Positions 5,682-11,022 of a stretch of 11,022 nucleotides of DNA are shown in pieces; position 1 is the stretch's first letter, and each line of letters opens with the position of its first letter. The notes beneath the pieces are model-generated. The model was given only the letters and a program-made list of their open reading frames with translations. It was not told the origin of the DNA and searched no databases. Origin of the DNA: Verrucomicrobiia bacterium (GTDB lineage: Bacteria > Verrucomicrobiota > Verrucomicrobiia > Limisphaerales > UBA11358); NCBI GenBank assembly GCA_030044395.1, contig JASHVW010000177.1:1-11022 (forward strand). Reading direction: 5' to 3'. Both the position numbers and the translations under genes were made by a program.

Positions 5682-7505
5682 GTGAAACCGCGGATGAAAA
5701 GCCCGGTCATCGCCAAGGCGCGCCTCTTTTTCCGCCGCCATTGGCAGGGCGCCGTGCGTTGGCGCGATAAACTGGTTCCCAAGGAGGAAGCCTTCCACCT
5801 GCTTCTGGCCGCTATTATCGGCGTCATCGGCGGCCTCGTGAACGTGTTCTTCTTCTATTCCGGAGAAATGATCCAGCGCATCTTCCTGATGCAGCCCGGC
5901 GATCCCGTCAGCGAAGAGCAATCCTTCGCGCCGCTGCAACGGTTGCTGGTCCCGACCCTCGGCGGCTTCGCCGCCGGATTGATCCTGCAATGGGGACTGC
6001 GCCTCGTCGGACGGCAGGGAACCAGCGACATGCTCGAAGCCGTAGTCGCCGGTGATGGCCGCCTGCCATTGCGCACGCAACTCGTAAAAACAGCGTCCGC
6101 GCTCATGAGCATCGTCTCCGGCGCGTCCATCGGGCGCGAAGGCGGCATCGTTCAACTGTCCGCCACCATCGCCTCCAAACTTGGCCAGATCGCCAATTGG
6201 CCACCCTATCGGCTGCGGCTCCTCGTCGGCTGCGGCGCCTCGGCGGGTATTGCCTCCGTCTATAATGCGCCCATCACCGGTGCCGTCTTCGCCTCCCTGA
6301 TCGTGCTCGGCAATTTTTCCATGAACCTCTTCGCCCCCTTGGTTTGCGCCTCCGTCATGGCCACGATGACCTCCCGCACCTTTTTTGGAATCGATCCATG
6401 GTATGCCGTGCCGAAATTTCCGCCGATTACGCCGGCACAACTGCCGTGGTTCCTGGCGATGGGGATCGTCTGCGGGGGTGTCGCGGCCTTGTTCTTGAAA
6501 TCCCTCCGCTTCAGCACCGCGCATCTGGATAAAATCCGCCTGCCACTTTCCATCAAACTCACCCTCGCCGGCCTGGTCGTTGGGGTGATGGCCATCAAAT
6601 TTCCCGGCATTTGCGGTAACGGCTATTACGTCACCAACGACATTTTGGGAGGCGCCTATGACCATGATCCCGACGCTCTGCCGCAATTGGGCTGTCTGTT
6701 TCTACTCAAATTATTTGCCACCGCCGTCGCCGTGGGCGCTGGGACCGTCGGAGGCGTGTTTACTCCCACCTTGTTCCTCGGCGCGGCGATCGGCGCGCTC
6801 GTCGGCGTCGGCGTCCATGTATTGCAAGGCGCGGTTAACCTCCCTGTCGGCGCCTTCGCGCTGGCCGGCATGGGCGCGACCCTCGCCGGAACCACCAAAT
6901 CGCCGCTGCTCGCCATCATCCTCGCGTTCGAAATTTCATTGGATTATTCGTTCATGCCCGCATTGATGCTGGCCTGCGTCATTTCCGTCATTGTCAGCCG
7001 CCAATTGCATAACGAATCCATTTACATCGAGCACCGGCGGCTCCGGGGTCTTTCCCTCGGCCACGAGAGCCAGCAGACCGGCGCGGCCATGGAGCAAACC
7101 GTCGGCGATGTCATGCGCCCGCCGGTGCCGCCTCTGCCCGAAACCGCCTCGCTCCGCGAAATTGCCGAACGGTTCCTCGGCTCCTCCAATAATTTCGTCC
7201 CGATCCTCAACCCGCAAAAGCGCCTGGTCGGAATTGTCGCGCTCCACGACTTGAAGGAATATCTCAACTCCACGCAGGATATTGGCGGCATCATCGCCTA
7301 CGATTTAATGCGCCCGCCGCCTCGGACATTGACACCCGGCCAGCGATTACCGGACGCTCTGCCCATCCTCCTGCAAAGTGAATTGCGCAACGTCCCGGTC
7401 GTCAATAATCCCGATGACAATGAGCTCGTCGGCTCCGTTTCCCGCGCCGAAGTGCTGGCGATTTTCTCTGAAGCTATTGCCGAAAAATCCAGGCCCACCG
7501 GCTGA
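5682..7505 (+). CDS. CLC-family chloride channel/transporter with C-terminal tandem CBS domains
   Basis: Membrane anion protein of the voltage-gated chloride channel family, 607 residues, with about ten or more hydrophobic helices between 38 and 440. CLC signatures: GRQGTSDMLEAV (110-121) in place of the usual GSGIP-type filter region, GREGGIVQLSA (151-161) with gating Glu153, YNAPITGAVFAS (194-205), GGVFTPTLFLGAAIG (357-371), and GMGATLAGTTKSPLLAIILAFE (397-417). At the position of the intracellular proton glutamate (E. coli Glu203, after NPPLAG-ILFIIEE) this protein has Ile207, and Leu206 replaces the adjacent Glu. The cytoplasmic tail holds two CBS domains (about 470-528 and 535-600), which in relatives bind adenine nucleotides and tune activity. 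The start may be GTG 5682 or ATG 5694, four codons in; neither has a good ribosome site. Whether it works as a channel or exchanger is inference. Confidence 0.92.
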   Translation: MKPRMKSPVIAKARLFFRRHWQGAVRWRDKLVPKEEAFHLLLAAIIGVIGGLVNVFFFYSGEMIQRIFLMQPGDPVSEEQSFAPLQRLLVPTLGGFAAGLILQWGLRLVGRQGTSDMLEAVVAGDGRLPLRTQLVKTASALMSIVSGASIGREGGIVQLSATIASKLGQIANWPPYRLRLLVGCGASAGIASVYNAPITGAVFASLIVLGNFSMNLFAPLVCASVMATMTSRTFFGIDPWYAVPKFPPITPAQLPWFLAMGIVCGGVAALFLKSLRFSTAHLDKIRLPLSIKLTLAGLVVGVMAIKFPGICGNGYYVTNDILGGAYDHDPDALPQLGCLFLLKLFATAVAVGAGTVGGVFTPTLFLGAAIGALVGVGVHVLQGAVNLPVGAFALAGMGATLAGTTKSPLLAIILAFEISLDYSFMPALMLACVISVIVSRQLHNESIYIEHRRLRGLSLGHESQQTGAAMEQTVGDVMRPPVPPLPETASLREIAERFLGSSNNFVPILNPQKRLVGIVALHDLKEYLNSTQDIGGIIAYDLMRPPPRTLTPGQRLPDALPILLQSELRNVPVVNNPDDNELVGSVSRAEVLAIFSEAIAEKSRPTG

Positions 7506-7654
7506 GATTTCCGGCGGCCTTGGTTTTGTCCACCTGCGTATGTCGTTCCTCCTTCGCTCTTTCTGTCCAAATTTTCGTTTTATTTGTCCTGTTCGTGGAA
7601 TTATCCAGCCCGGTGACTCTCGGGAATTAATTTTCTATCGCCGCCGACATGAAA
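7506..7654. other. Intergenic region between the CLC gene and pilC
   Basis: No open frame of coding character is present. The stretch is pyrimidine-rich (runs of C/T from 7548 to 7600). It contains a weak 4-bp CCCG/CGGG hairpin around 7610-7623, followed by AATTAATTTT, which could end CLC transcription. Confidence 0.3.
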
Positions 7655-7682
7655 AACTCTTGCAATTCCAAGAGTTCTTTTT
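7655..7682 (+). terminator. Terminator-like hairpin with T-tract just before pilC
   Basis: AACTCTTG (7655-7662) pairs perfectly with CAAGAGTT (7669-7676) around a 6-nt loop, then C and TTTTT (7678-7682). This is the layout of an intrinsic terminator, with an A+T-rich stem. It lies 150 nt after the CLC stop and 21 nt before the pilC ATG, so it would insulate pilC from upstream transcription or, if a promoter lies further upstream, act as an attenuator. Confidence 0.6.
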
Positions 7683-7687
7683 ATGCT
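7660..7687 (+). promoter_or_regulatory. Candidate sigma-70 promoter for pilC, embedded in the hairpin
   Basis: TTGCAA (7660-7665) and TATGCT (7682-7687) are separated by 16 nt, with four of six consensus matches each. Transcription would start near 7694, giving a leader of about ten bases before ATG 7704. The -35 lies in the terminator stem and the -10 on its T-tract. The match is moderate and could be coincidental. Confidence 0.3.
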
Positions 7688-7703
7688 AGTGCCAGAAAAG
7701 GCA

Positions 7704-8918
7704 ATGCCCTCATACAATTATATTGCGCGAGAGACTGCCACCGGGCGGGAAATAAAGAATGCAATTGACGCTGCCAGTGAGCAGGCCGCCATTGCCGCCT
7801 TGCTCAACCGCAACCTGCTCGTTCTCTCGATCCAGGAGCGCGTCGCCAAAAAGGGCAAAACCAAGGGGGGCAAAGTCCGCCTCGCTGACTTGGTCATATT
7901 TACCCGTCAATTGGCCACCATGGTGGACGCCGGTATCGCCATCGTCCAGGCTCTCCAGGCATTGAGCGAACAGTCGCCGAACAAAGTCATGCGCGATACA
8001 ATCAAGGACATTTGCACGCGCGTCGAAAGTGGCGAAAGTTTCTCCGAGGCGTTGCTAAAGCATCCCAAGGCCTTCAATCGCCTTTATGTTTCCATGGTCG
8101 CCGCCGGCGAGAAAGGCGGCTTGCTTGCGGAAATCCTCGCGCGTCTGGCCACTTATCTCGAAAGCACCGAAAAAATCCGCAAGAAAGTCAAATCCGCCAT
8201 GATGTATCCCATCGGCGTGATTGTCGTGGCCATCGGCATCACTATTTTCCTCCTCGTCAAAGTCATTCCCGTGTTTGAAGACGTCTATAACGGATTCGGG
8301 GCCAAACTGCCCGGCCCCACCCAGGCGCTCATTGACTTGAGCCATTTCCTTCGCTCGTATTTGATCTTTATCATTCCCATTGTCGTTGTGTTGATTTGGC
8401 TCTGGCTTCGTTTCATTAAGACGCCCAAGGGACGCGATTTTTGGGACACCAAGCGAATTAAACTTCCAATCTTCGGCCCCATTGCCCACAAAATCTGCCT
8501 CGCGCGTTTTACCCGTACCCTCGCCTCCCTCGTTCGCAGCGGCGTCCCCATCTTGGAAGTATTGCAAATCGTCTCGCAAACCGTGGACAATACCGTCTTG
8601 GAGAAGGCTATTAAGACCGCGTCCGGTGATATCGAGCGCGGCGAAGGCATCTCGCAGGCGCTCGGCAAACACCCCGTATTTCCCAGCATGGTCATCCGCA
8701 TGTTGAGCGCCGGCGAACAAACCGGCAATATTGACAACATGCTCGAACGGGTGTCGGATTTCCTGGACGAGGAAATCGAAACGACCTTGTCTGGCCTGAT
8801 GTCGTTGCTCGAGCCAATCCTGATTGTGATTCTCGGCATCATCGTCGGCGGCATGGTCATCTGCATGTATCTCCCCATCTTCAACCTCGGCAATATTGTC
8901 AACATGAACGGCCAATAG
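7704..8918 (+). CDS. pilC: Type IV pilus / type II secretion inner-membrane platform protein (PilC/GspF)
   Basis: Polytopic inner-membrane protein that couples the assembly ATPase to pilin or pseudopilin insertion. From ATG 7704 it is 404 residues, the usual size. It begins MPSYNYIARETATGREI, the standard short N-terminal domain of the family; a frame extension to ATG 7683 adds seven atypical residues and lies on the terminator T-tract. Two homologous T2SSF domains follow: about 63-186 (FTRQLATMVDAGIAIVQAL) and 266-390 (FTRTLASLVRSGVPILEVL), each with the AGE(K/Q)xG signature (AGEKGG, AGEQTG). Membrane helices are at about 170-190, 215-235 and 368-388, ending in VGGMVICMYLPIFNL, typical of PilC. 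AAAAGG lies just before the ATG with only 2 nt spacing. No ATPase, pilin or peptidase gene is adjacent, so it is an orphan here; GspF is the alternative label. Confidence 0.92.
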   Translation: MPSYNYIARETATGREIKNAIDAASEQAAIAALLNRNLLVLSIQERVAKKGKTKGGKVRLADLVIFTRQLATMVDAGIAIVQALQALSEQSPNKVMRDTIKDICTRVESGESFSEALLKHPKAFNRLYVSMVAAGEKGGLLAEILARLATYLESTEKIRKKVKSAMMYPIGVIVVAIGITIFLLVKVIPVFEDVYNGFGAKLPGPTQALIDLSHFLRSYLIFIIPIVVVLIWLWLRFIKTPKGRDFWDTKRIKLPIFGPIAHKICLARFTRTLASLVRSGVPILEVLQIVSQTVDNTVLEKAIKTASGDIERGEGISQALGKHPVFPSMVIRMLSAGEQTGNIDNMLERVSDFLDEEIETTLSGLMSLLEPILIVILGIIVGGMVICMYLPIFNLGNIVNMNGQ

Positions 8919-8962
8919 CATGGCGCGGTTCCTTTTACCCGGGGCCGGGCGAGGGGTGCGGA
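8919..8962. other. Convergent gap between pilC and the beta-CASP gene
   Basis: The 44-nt junction holds a G+C-rich palindrome CCCGGggCCGGG (8938-8949) preceded by CCTTTTA. Reading the minus strand, the palindrome is followed by TAAAAGG, not a T-run. It may help end both transcripts, but the two-base loop is too tight for a full hairpin. Confidence 0.3.
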
Positions 8963-10339
8963 CTAAACGGAAATCATGACGCCCGGGCGTGGCTGGAAAA
9001 TTTTGATTTTCGGCCAGCGCTCGCGGATGTTTTCCTCAAACCAATCGCGCGCCGCCTCATCGCCATGTCCCAATAAAACCGCGCGCGGTGAAACCCGTCC
9101 GACAAATTCCAAAAGCTCTTCCCGGTTGGCATGCGCCGTCAAATCAAACTCCTGCATGTCGCATTGGCGCGCCATGCGTCCGGCGGATGGGCTGAATACA
9201 AATGTCTCCCCGTGTTTCGCCGCGCGCAATCGTCCCGCCGGCGAATCCGGATCGGCATACCCGACGAAGAAAATGCTTTGCCGCTCATCCCCAATCATCC
9301 GCGCGGCCAAATCGTGCGCTGCTGTGTTTTCGCTCATCATCCCGGCGGTGATGACGAAAATTTTTCCTCCGCTCAGTTTCATTTTCTCCGCCTGGCCCTT
9401 TTCCAAAACAATCAGTTGCAATGCCTCGTTCAGTTGCAAGTCCAGGTGCTGCCGGTTCGTGCGGTGTGCTTCCAAATCATAAATCTCCGTGAAAACCCGG
9501 CCCAGCCCGCCGATGTATATGGGTTGCGGTCTCAATTTGCCCTCGCGCATCAGCAGCGCCAGCAACGCCAGCATTTCCTGCGTCCGGCCCAGGGCGAACG
9601 ACGGAATCAAAATGCAGCCCTTCCGCCTTTGGGCCGCGTGAATCGCCTCGACCAGCCGCCCGATTTCCGTTTCACGCGTGAAATCACCCGGCGTCTTCCG
9701 GTTCCCCCGCGTCGTTTCCATGAGCAGCACGTCCGCCTTGACGCCGTCAAACCGCGCCGCGCGCAGAATCGTCTGGTCATGGAAACAGACGTCGCCGGTG
9801 TAAAACATCGTCTCCTTTTTACCGCGCAGCAGGATTCCCGCCGAGCCGAGCGTGTGTCCGGCGTCAAAAAATTCCAGCGTCGGCGACGGTGCCCCCGCGC
9901 GCGATTTTTGGAACGCCGCCCATTCGATTCCGCGGTTGTATTTGAAGCCTTGGAATTGCGGCGCAATTTCATCCACTTCATCGTGCGAATAAAGCGGATA
10001 TTCCCGGATGCCCAACTCGTCGCGTTGGCGCACCATGACATTGACGGAATTGTGCAGCACGCGCTCGACCAGAAAATAACTCAACTCCGTCATCAGCACG
10101 TGGGCGCGGGGAAATCGCCGGCAGGCCACGGGCAGCGCGCCGACGTGGTCATGATGGCAATGGGACACGGCTATGGCGTCCACCTCCAAATGCCCGGCCT
10201 TGCCGAACATAGGCAGACCTTCGCGCCCTTCCCGTTTGGGGTGCATTCCCGCGTCGAGCAGAATCCGATTTTCACCGATTTCCAACAGCCAGCCGCTCGC
10301 GCCGATGTCGGTGTCCGGATTCAGATTTGTGATGTTCAC
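8963..10339 (-). CDS. Beta-CASP metallo-beta-lactamase protein, CPSF73/RNase-like
   Basis: Predicted zinc-dependent ribonuclease or RNA-processing enzyme of the beta-CASP group (CPSF-73, archaeal aCPSF, bacterial YSH1-like), 458 residues and full length. Metal motifs: SHCHHDHVGALP (His60, His62, Asp64, His65), His162 in DAGHTLGSAG, Asp183 in YTGDV, and the final LGHGDEAA (His425). Beta-CASP motifs: A with acidic Glu208 in METTRGNR, B in IPSFALGRTQEMLALL (245-260), C with His403 in LTAHANREEL. There is no KH or S1 domain and no RNase J C-terminus, so it belongs to the short bacterial mRNA-3'-end-type group, not to RNase J. The start is a GTG at 10339: an in-frame TAA four codons upstream (minus strand) excludes any earlier start, and the next ATG would remove the first strands. 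No ribosome site is visible. Substrate is unknown. Confidence 0.9.
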   Translation of the reverse strand: MNITNLNPDTDIGASGWLLEIGENRILLDAGMHPKREGREGLPMFGKAGHLEVDAIAVSHCHHDHVGALPVACRRFPRAHVLMTELSYFLVERVLHNSVNVMVRQRDELGIREYPLYSHDEVDEIAPQFQGFKYNRGIEWAAFQKSRAGAPSPTLEFFDAGHTLGSAGILLRGKKETMFYTGDVCFHDQTILRAARFDGVKADVLLMETTRGNRKTPGDFTRETEIGRLVEAIHAAQRRKGCILIPSFALGRTQEMLALLALLMREGKLRPQPIYIGGLGRVFTEIYDLEAHRTNRQHLDLQLNEALQLIVLEKGQAEKMKLSGGKIFVITAGMMSENTAAHDLAARMIGDERQSIFFVGYADPDSPAGRLRAAKHGETFVFSPSAGRMARQCDMQEFDLTAHANREELLEFVGRVSPRAVLLGHGDEAARDWFEENIRERWPKIKIFQPRPGVMISV

Positions 10340-10348
10340 GGAGAAAAT

Positions 10349-10365
10349 TTAACCACGATGGACAC
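10349..10365. repeat. Possible copy of a dispersed 'ACCACGATGGACAC' intergenic repeat
   Basis: TTAACCACGATGGACAC lies in the leader of the beta-CASP gene. From general familiarity, ACCACG(A)ATGGACAC-type words recur between genes in many Verrucomicrobiota and Planctomycetota genomes. A loosely similar reverse-strand word (TTGTCCTGTTCGTGG) occurs at about 7586-7600 after the CLC gene. Only one good copy is present here, so the repeat status rests on memory. Confidence 0.25.
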
Positions 10366-10394
10366 AGTCTGCAAACTCCATTCAGAACATCAAT

Positions 10395-10422
10395 AAAATA
10401 GCAAAAACCCTAGTAAAACCAA
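10395..10422 (-). promoter_or_regulatory. Candidate promoter for the beta-CASP gene
   Basis: On the minus strand TTGGTT (10422-10417), 16 nt, then TATTTT (10400-10395). The -10 is preceded by TGC, giving an extended -10 form TGCTATTTT. Transcription would start near 10388, leaving a leader of about 50 nt before the GTG at 10339. The -35 is poor, so the call is tentative. Confidence 0.3.
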
Positions 10423-10581
10423 GCTAAATTCGTCTTTACTTGCCAGTATTTTTCATTACTTTTCATGCCTTGCGCTGGCAATTTCACTGACAGGGATAAA
10501 GAAAAAAAACTATCCCAATTCTCATTTTGCGGGCTTAGCAACATCCCGATATTGAATCGCGGGGTTGGTTGTTTTTAGCAC
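10423..10581. other. A+T-rich intergenic stretch with two inverted repeats
   Basis: No coding frame is supported. TTGCCAG (10440-10446) and CTGGCAA (10475-10481) form a perfect 7-bp inverted repeat with a 28-nt centre containing ATTTTTCATTACTTTTCAT. Immediately after it, GGGATA (10493-10498) and TATCCC (10511-10516) enclose a poly-A-rich 12-nt centre. Neither is followed by a T-tract. They could be leader or regulator-binding structure, or relics of a lost element. Confidence 0.35.
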
Positions 10582-10584
10582 TGA

Positions 10585-10812
10585 AAGACGCAATACCGGC
10601 AACGGCTCCGGGCCTTCGCGGCCTCCACTGGAACAAATGTCTCTATTACTTGGTCGTCAGCTCGCGGTCCTGCCTTTAACTATATAGTTTTGCGAGGTGC
10701 TTATGATCCGACAAACGATGATTGGCCTAATTTCAGCGTTCTTGGAACGACAAGTTCAAATGCGACCGATTTTGAAGTTGAACGTGCGATTCAGAATATC
10801 CTACGTAAGTAG
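10585..10812 (+). pseudogene. Possible C-terminal remnant of an exported Fn3-like or repeat protein
   Basis: A 75-codon frame is open from just after a TGA (10582-10584) to TAG at 10810-10812. It has no ATG or GTG; the only TTG (10690) would give about 40 residues. The reading includes TGTNVSITWSSARGPAFNYI, then LRGAYDPTNDDWPNFSVLGT and TSSNATDFEVERAIQN. The NVSITWSS beginning and the GTTSSNATDF end resemble the beta-strand phrasing seen at the ends of secreted Verrucomicrobial proteins. The codon usage is less G+C-rich than in the neighbouring genes. I read it as a decayed gene tail; it could equally be a chance frame. Confidence 0.3.
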
Positions 10813-10874
10813 CGCATTAGCAATCAGATAGGCGGCTGTCCGAAGATTCCGGCAAAAATATTTATAAAATTGCA

Positions 10875-10903
10875 TTGACAACAGTTGCATACACAACTAT
10901 ATT
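10875..10903 (+). promoter_or_regulatory. Near-consensus sigma-70 promoter of the MarR-family gene
   Basis: TTGACA (10875-10880, perfect) and TATATT (10898-10903, five of six) are separated by exactly 17 nt. An A/T-rich run (CAAAAATATTTATAAAAT, 10853-10870) just upstream resembles an UP element. The -10 ends six bases before the ATG at 10910, so the expected start point falls on or next to the start codon. Confidence 0.75.
10883..10898. promoter_or_regulatory. Operator-like palindrome in the promoter spacer
   Basis: AGTTGCATACACAACT is an imperfect 16-bp palindrome (five paired bases in each arm, plus the centre). It fills the spacer between -35 and -10. Size and position fit a MarR-type dimer site, suggesting autorepression. 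A second TTGCAT lies at 10870-10875, 15 nt upstream of the one inside the palindrome. Confidence 0.5.
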
Positions 10904-10909
10904 GGGCTC

Positions 10910-11022
10910 ATGTTAAAGACAGTGAGCAATTTTGAGTATCATATCGGCTATTGGCTCCGGTGCCTGTCGAACTTCGTCTCGCACACCTTTGCTGAAAGAC
11001 TGGCCGGGGAGGACATTTCGGT
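10910..11022 (+). CDS. MarR-family transcriptional regulator, 3'-truncated by the window edge
   Basis: Thirty-seven codons are visible, beginning MLKTVSNFEYHIGYWLRCLS and continuing NFVSHTFAERLAGEDISV. This is the first helix of a MarR-type winged-helix regulator, in the group whose N-terminus reads like HIGYWLRxVSNxVSxAFxxxL. This helix forms the dimer interface; the DNA-binding wing lies beyond the window. The start is taken as ATG 10910, directly after the promoter. GTG 10922 (VSNFEYHIGYW) is an alternative that would leave a leader of about 12 nt. Only GGG at 10904-10906 could serve as a ribosome site for the ATG, too close to be normal. MarR proteins commonly repress themselves and a neighbouring gene in response to phenolics or oxidants; the controlled gene is not visible. 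Confidence 0.75.
   Translation, partial: MLKTVSNFEYHIGYWLRCLSNFVSHTFAERLAGEDIS

Noticed and set aside
5649..6686. 345-codon minus-strand frame opposite the CLC gene
   Set aside because: Rich in Asp/Gly/Gln/His with no helices or motifs, and it mirrors membrane codons of the CLC gene; antisense shadow.
7683..7703. ATG 7683 as the pilC start
   Set aside because: Sits on the T-tract and candidate -10, and adds MLVPEKA before the standard MPSYNYIA family N-terminus.
8055..8921. 288-codon minus-strand frame opposite pilC
   Set aside because: Low-complexity His/Asp/Asn composition expected from the complement of hydrophobic codons; pilC is unambiguous on the plus strand.
9131..10396. 421-codon plus-strand frame opposite the beta-CASP gene
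   Set aside because: Its translation has no domain character, while the opposite strand carries every metal and beta-CASP motif; it is an antisense shadow of a G+C-rich gene.
10493..10516. GGGATA/TATCCC as an intrinsic terminator
   Set aside because: Six-base stem with a 12-nt A-rich loop and no following T-tract; kept only as an inverted repeat.
1..11022. A novel multi-gene defence, phage or biosynthetic system
   Set aside because: The genes are mostly recognisable, singly organised families on alternating strands with no shared theme, recombinase, toxin pair or effector module.

Overview
The window reads as ordinary chromosomal DNA from a G+C-rich Gram-negative bacterium, most likely a soil or freshwater member of the Verrucomicrobiota (Pedosphaera/Limisphaera-like). 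Three things point that way: an exported CE15-type glucuronoyl esterase, orphan genes for type IV pilus and beta-CASP functions scattered among short monocistronic units, and weak or missing Shine-Dalgarno sequences. The taxon is inferred from gene content and style; no rRNA or other marker gene is present.

Layout. (1) 1-404 (+): the 3' part of a KGG-repeat stress protein gene that begins outside the window. A hairpin at its stop codon separates it from (2) miaB on the minus strand (450-1802), the tRNA methylthiotransferase. (3) A divergent 128-nt gap leads to a secreted CE15 carbohydrate esterase (1931-3343, +). Its stop codon lies 7 nt from the stop of a convergent membrane-anchored TPR protein (3351-4109, -), with an inverted repeat across the junction. 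(4) Divergent from the TPR gene is a polyprenol-phosphate mannosyltransferase-like GT2 enzyme (4189-4944, +), followed in the same direction by an exported PrxQ/BCP peroxiredoxin (5029-5550), a CLC chloride transporter with two CBS domains (5682-7505) and a PilC/GspF inner-membrane platform protein (7704-8918). (5) Convergent to pilC is a beta-CASP metallo-beta-lactamase RNase-type protein (8963-10339, -). (6) About 570 nt of A+T-richer, gene-poor DNA (10340-10909) holds short inverted repeats and a 75-codon open stretch that looks like the tail of a decayed gene. (7) At the right edge a MarR-family regulator begins (10910 onward), behind a near-consensus promoter with an operator-like palindrome in its spacer.

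The genes do not form one pathway. They cover tRNA modification, plant cell-wall ester cleavage, sugar-lipid synthesis, peroxide defence, anion transport, pilus or secretion assembly, and RNA processing. I found no CRISPR array, tRNA, rRNA, insertion sequence, phage gene or defence island, and no convincing new multi-gene system. The observations most worth checking are the apparently leaderless, self-regulated MarR promoter, the CLC protein lacking the internal proton glutamate, the CE15 enzyme lacking the canonical catalytic glutamate, and the terminator-like hairpin and promoter overlapping at the pilC start.
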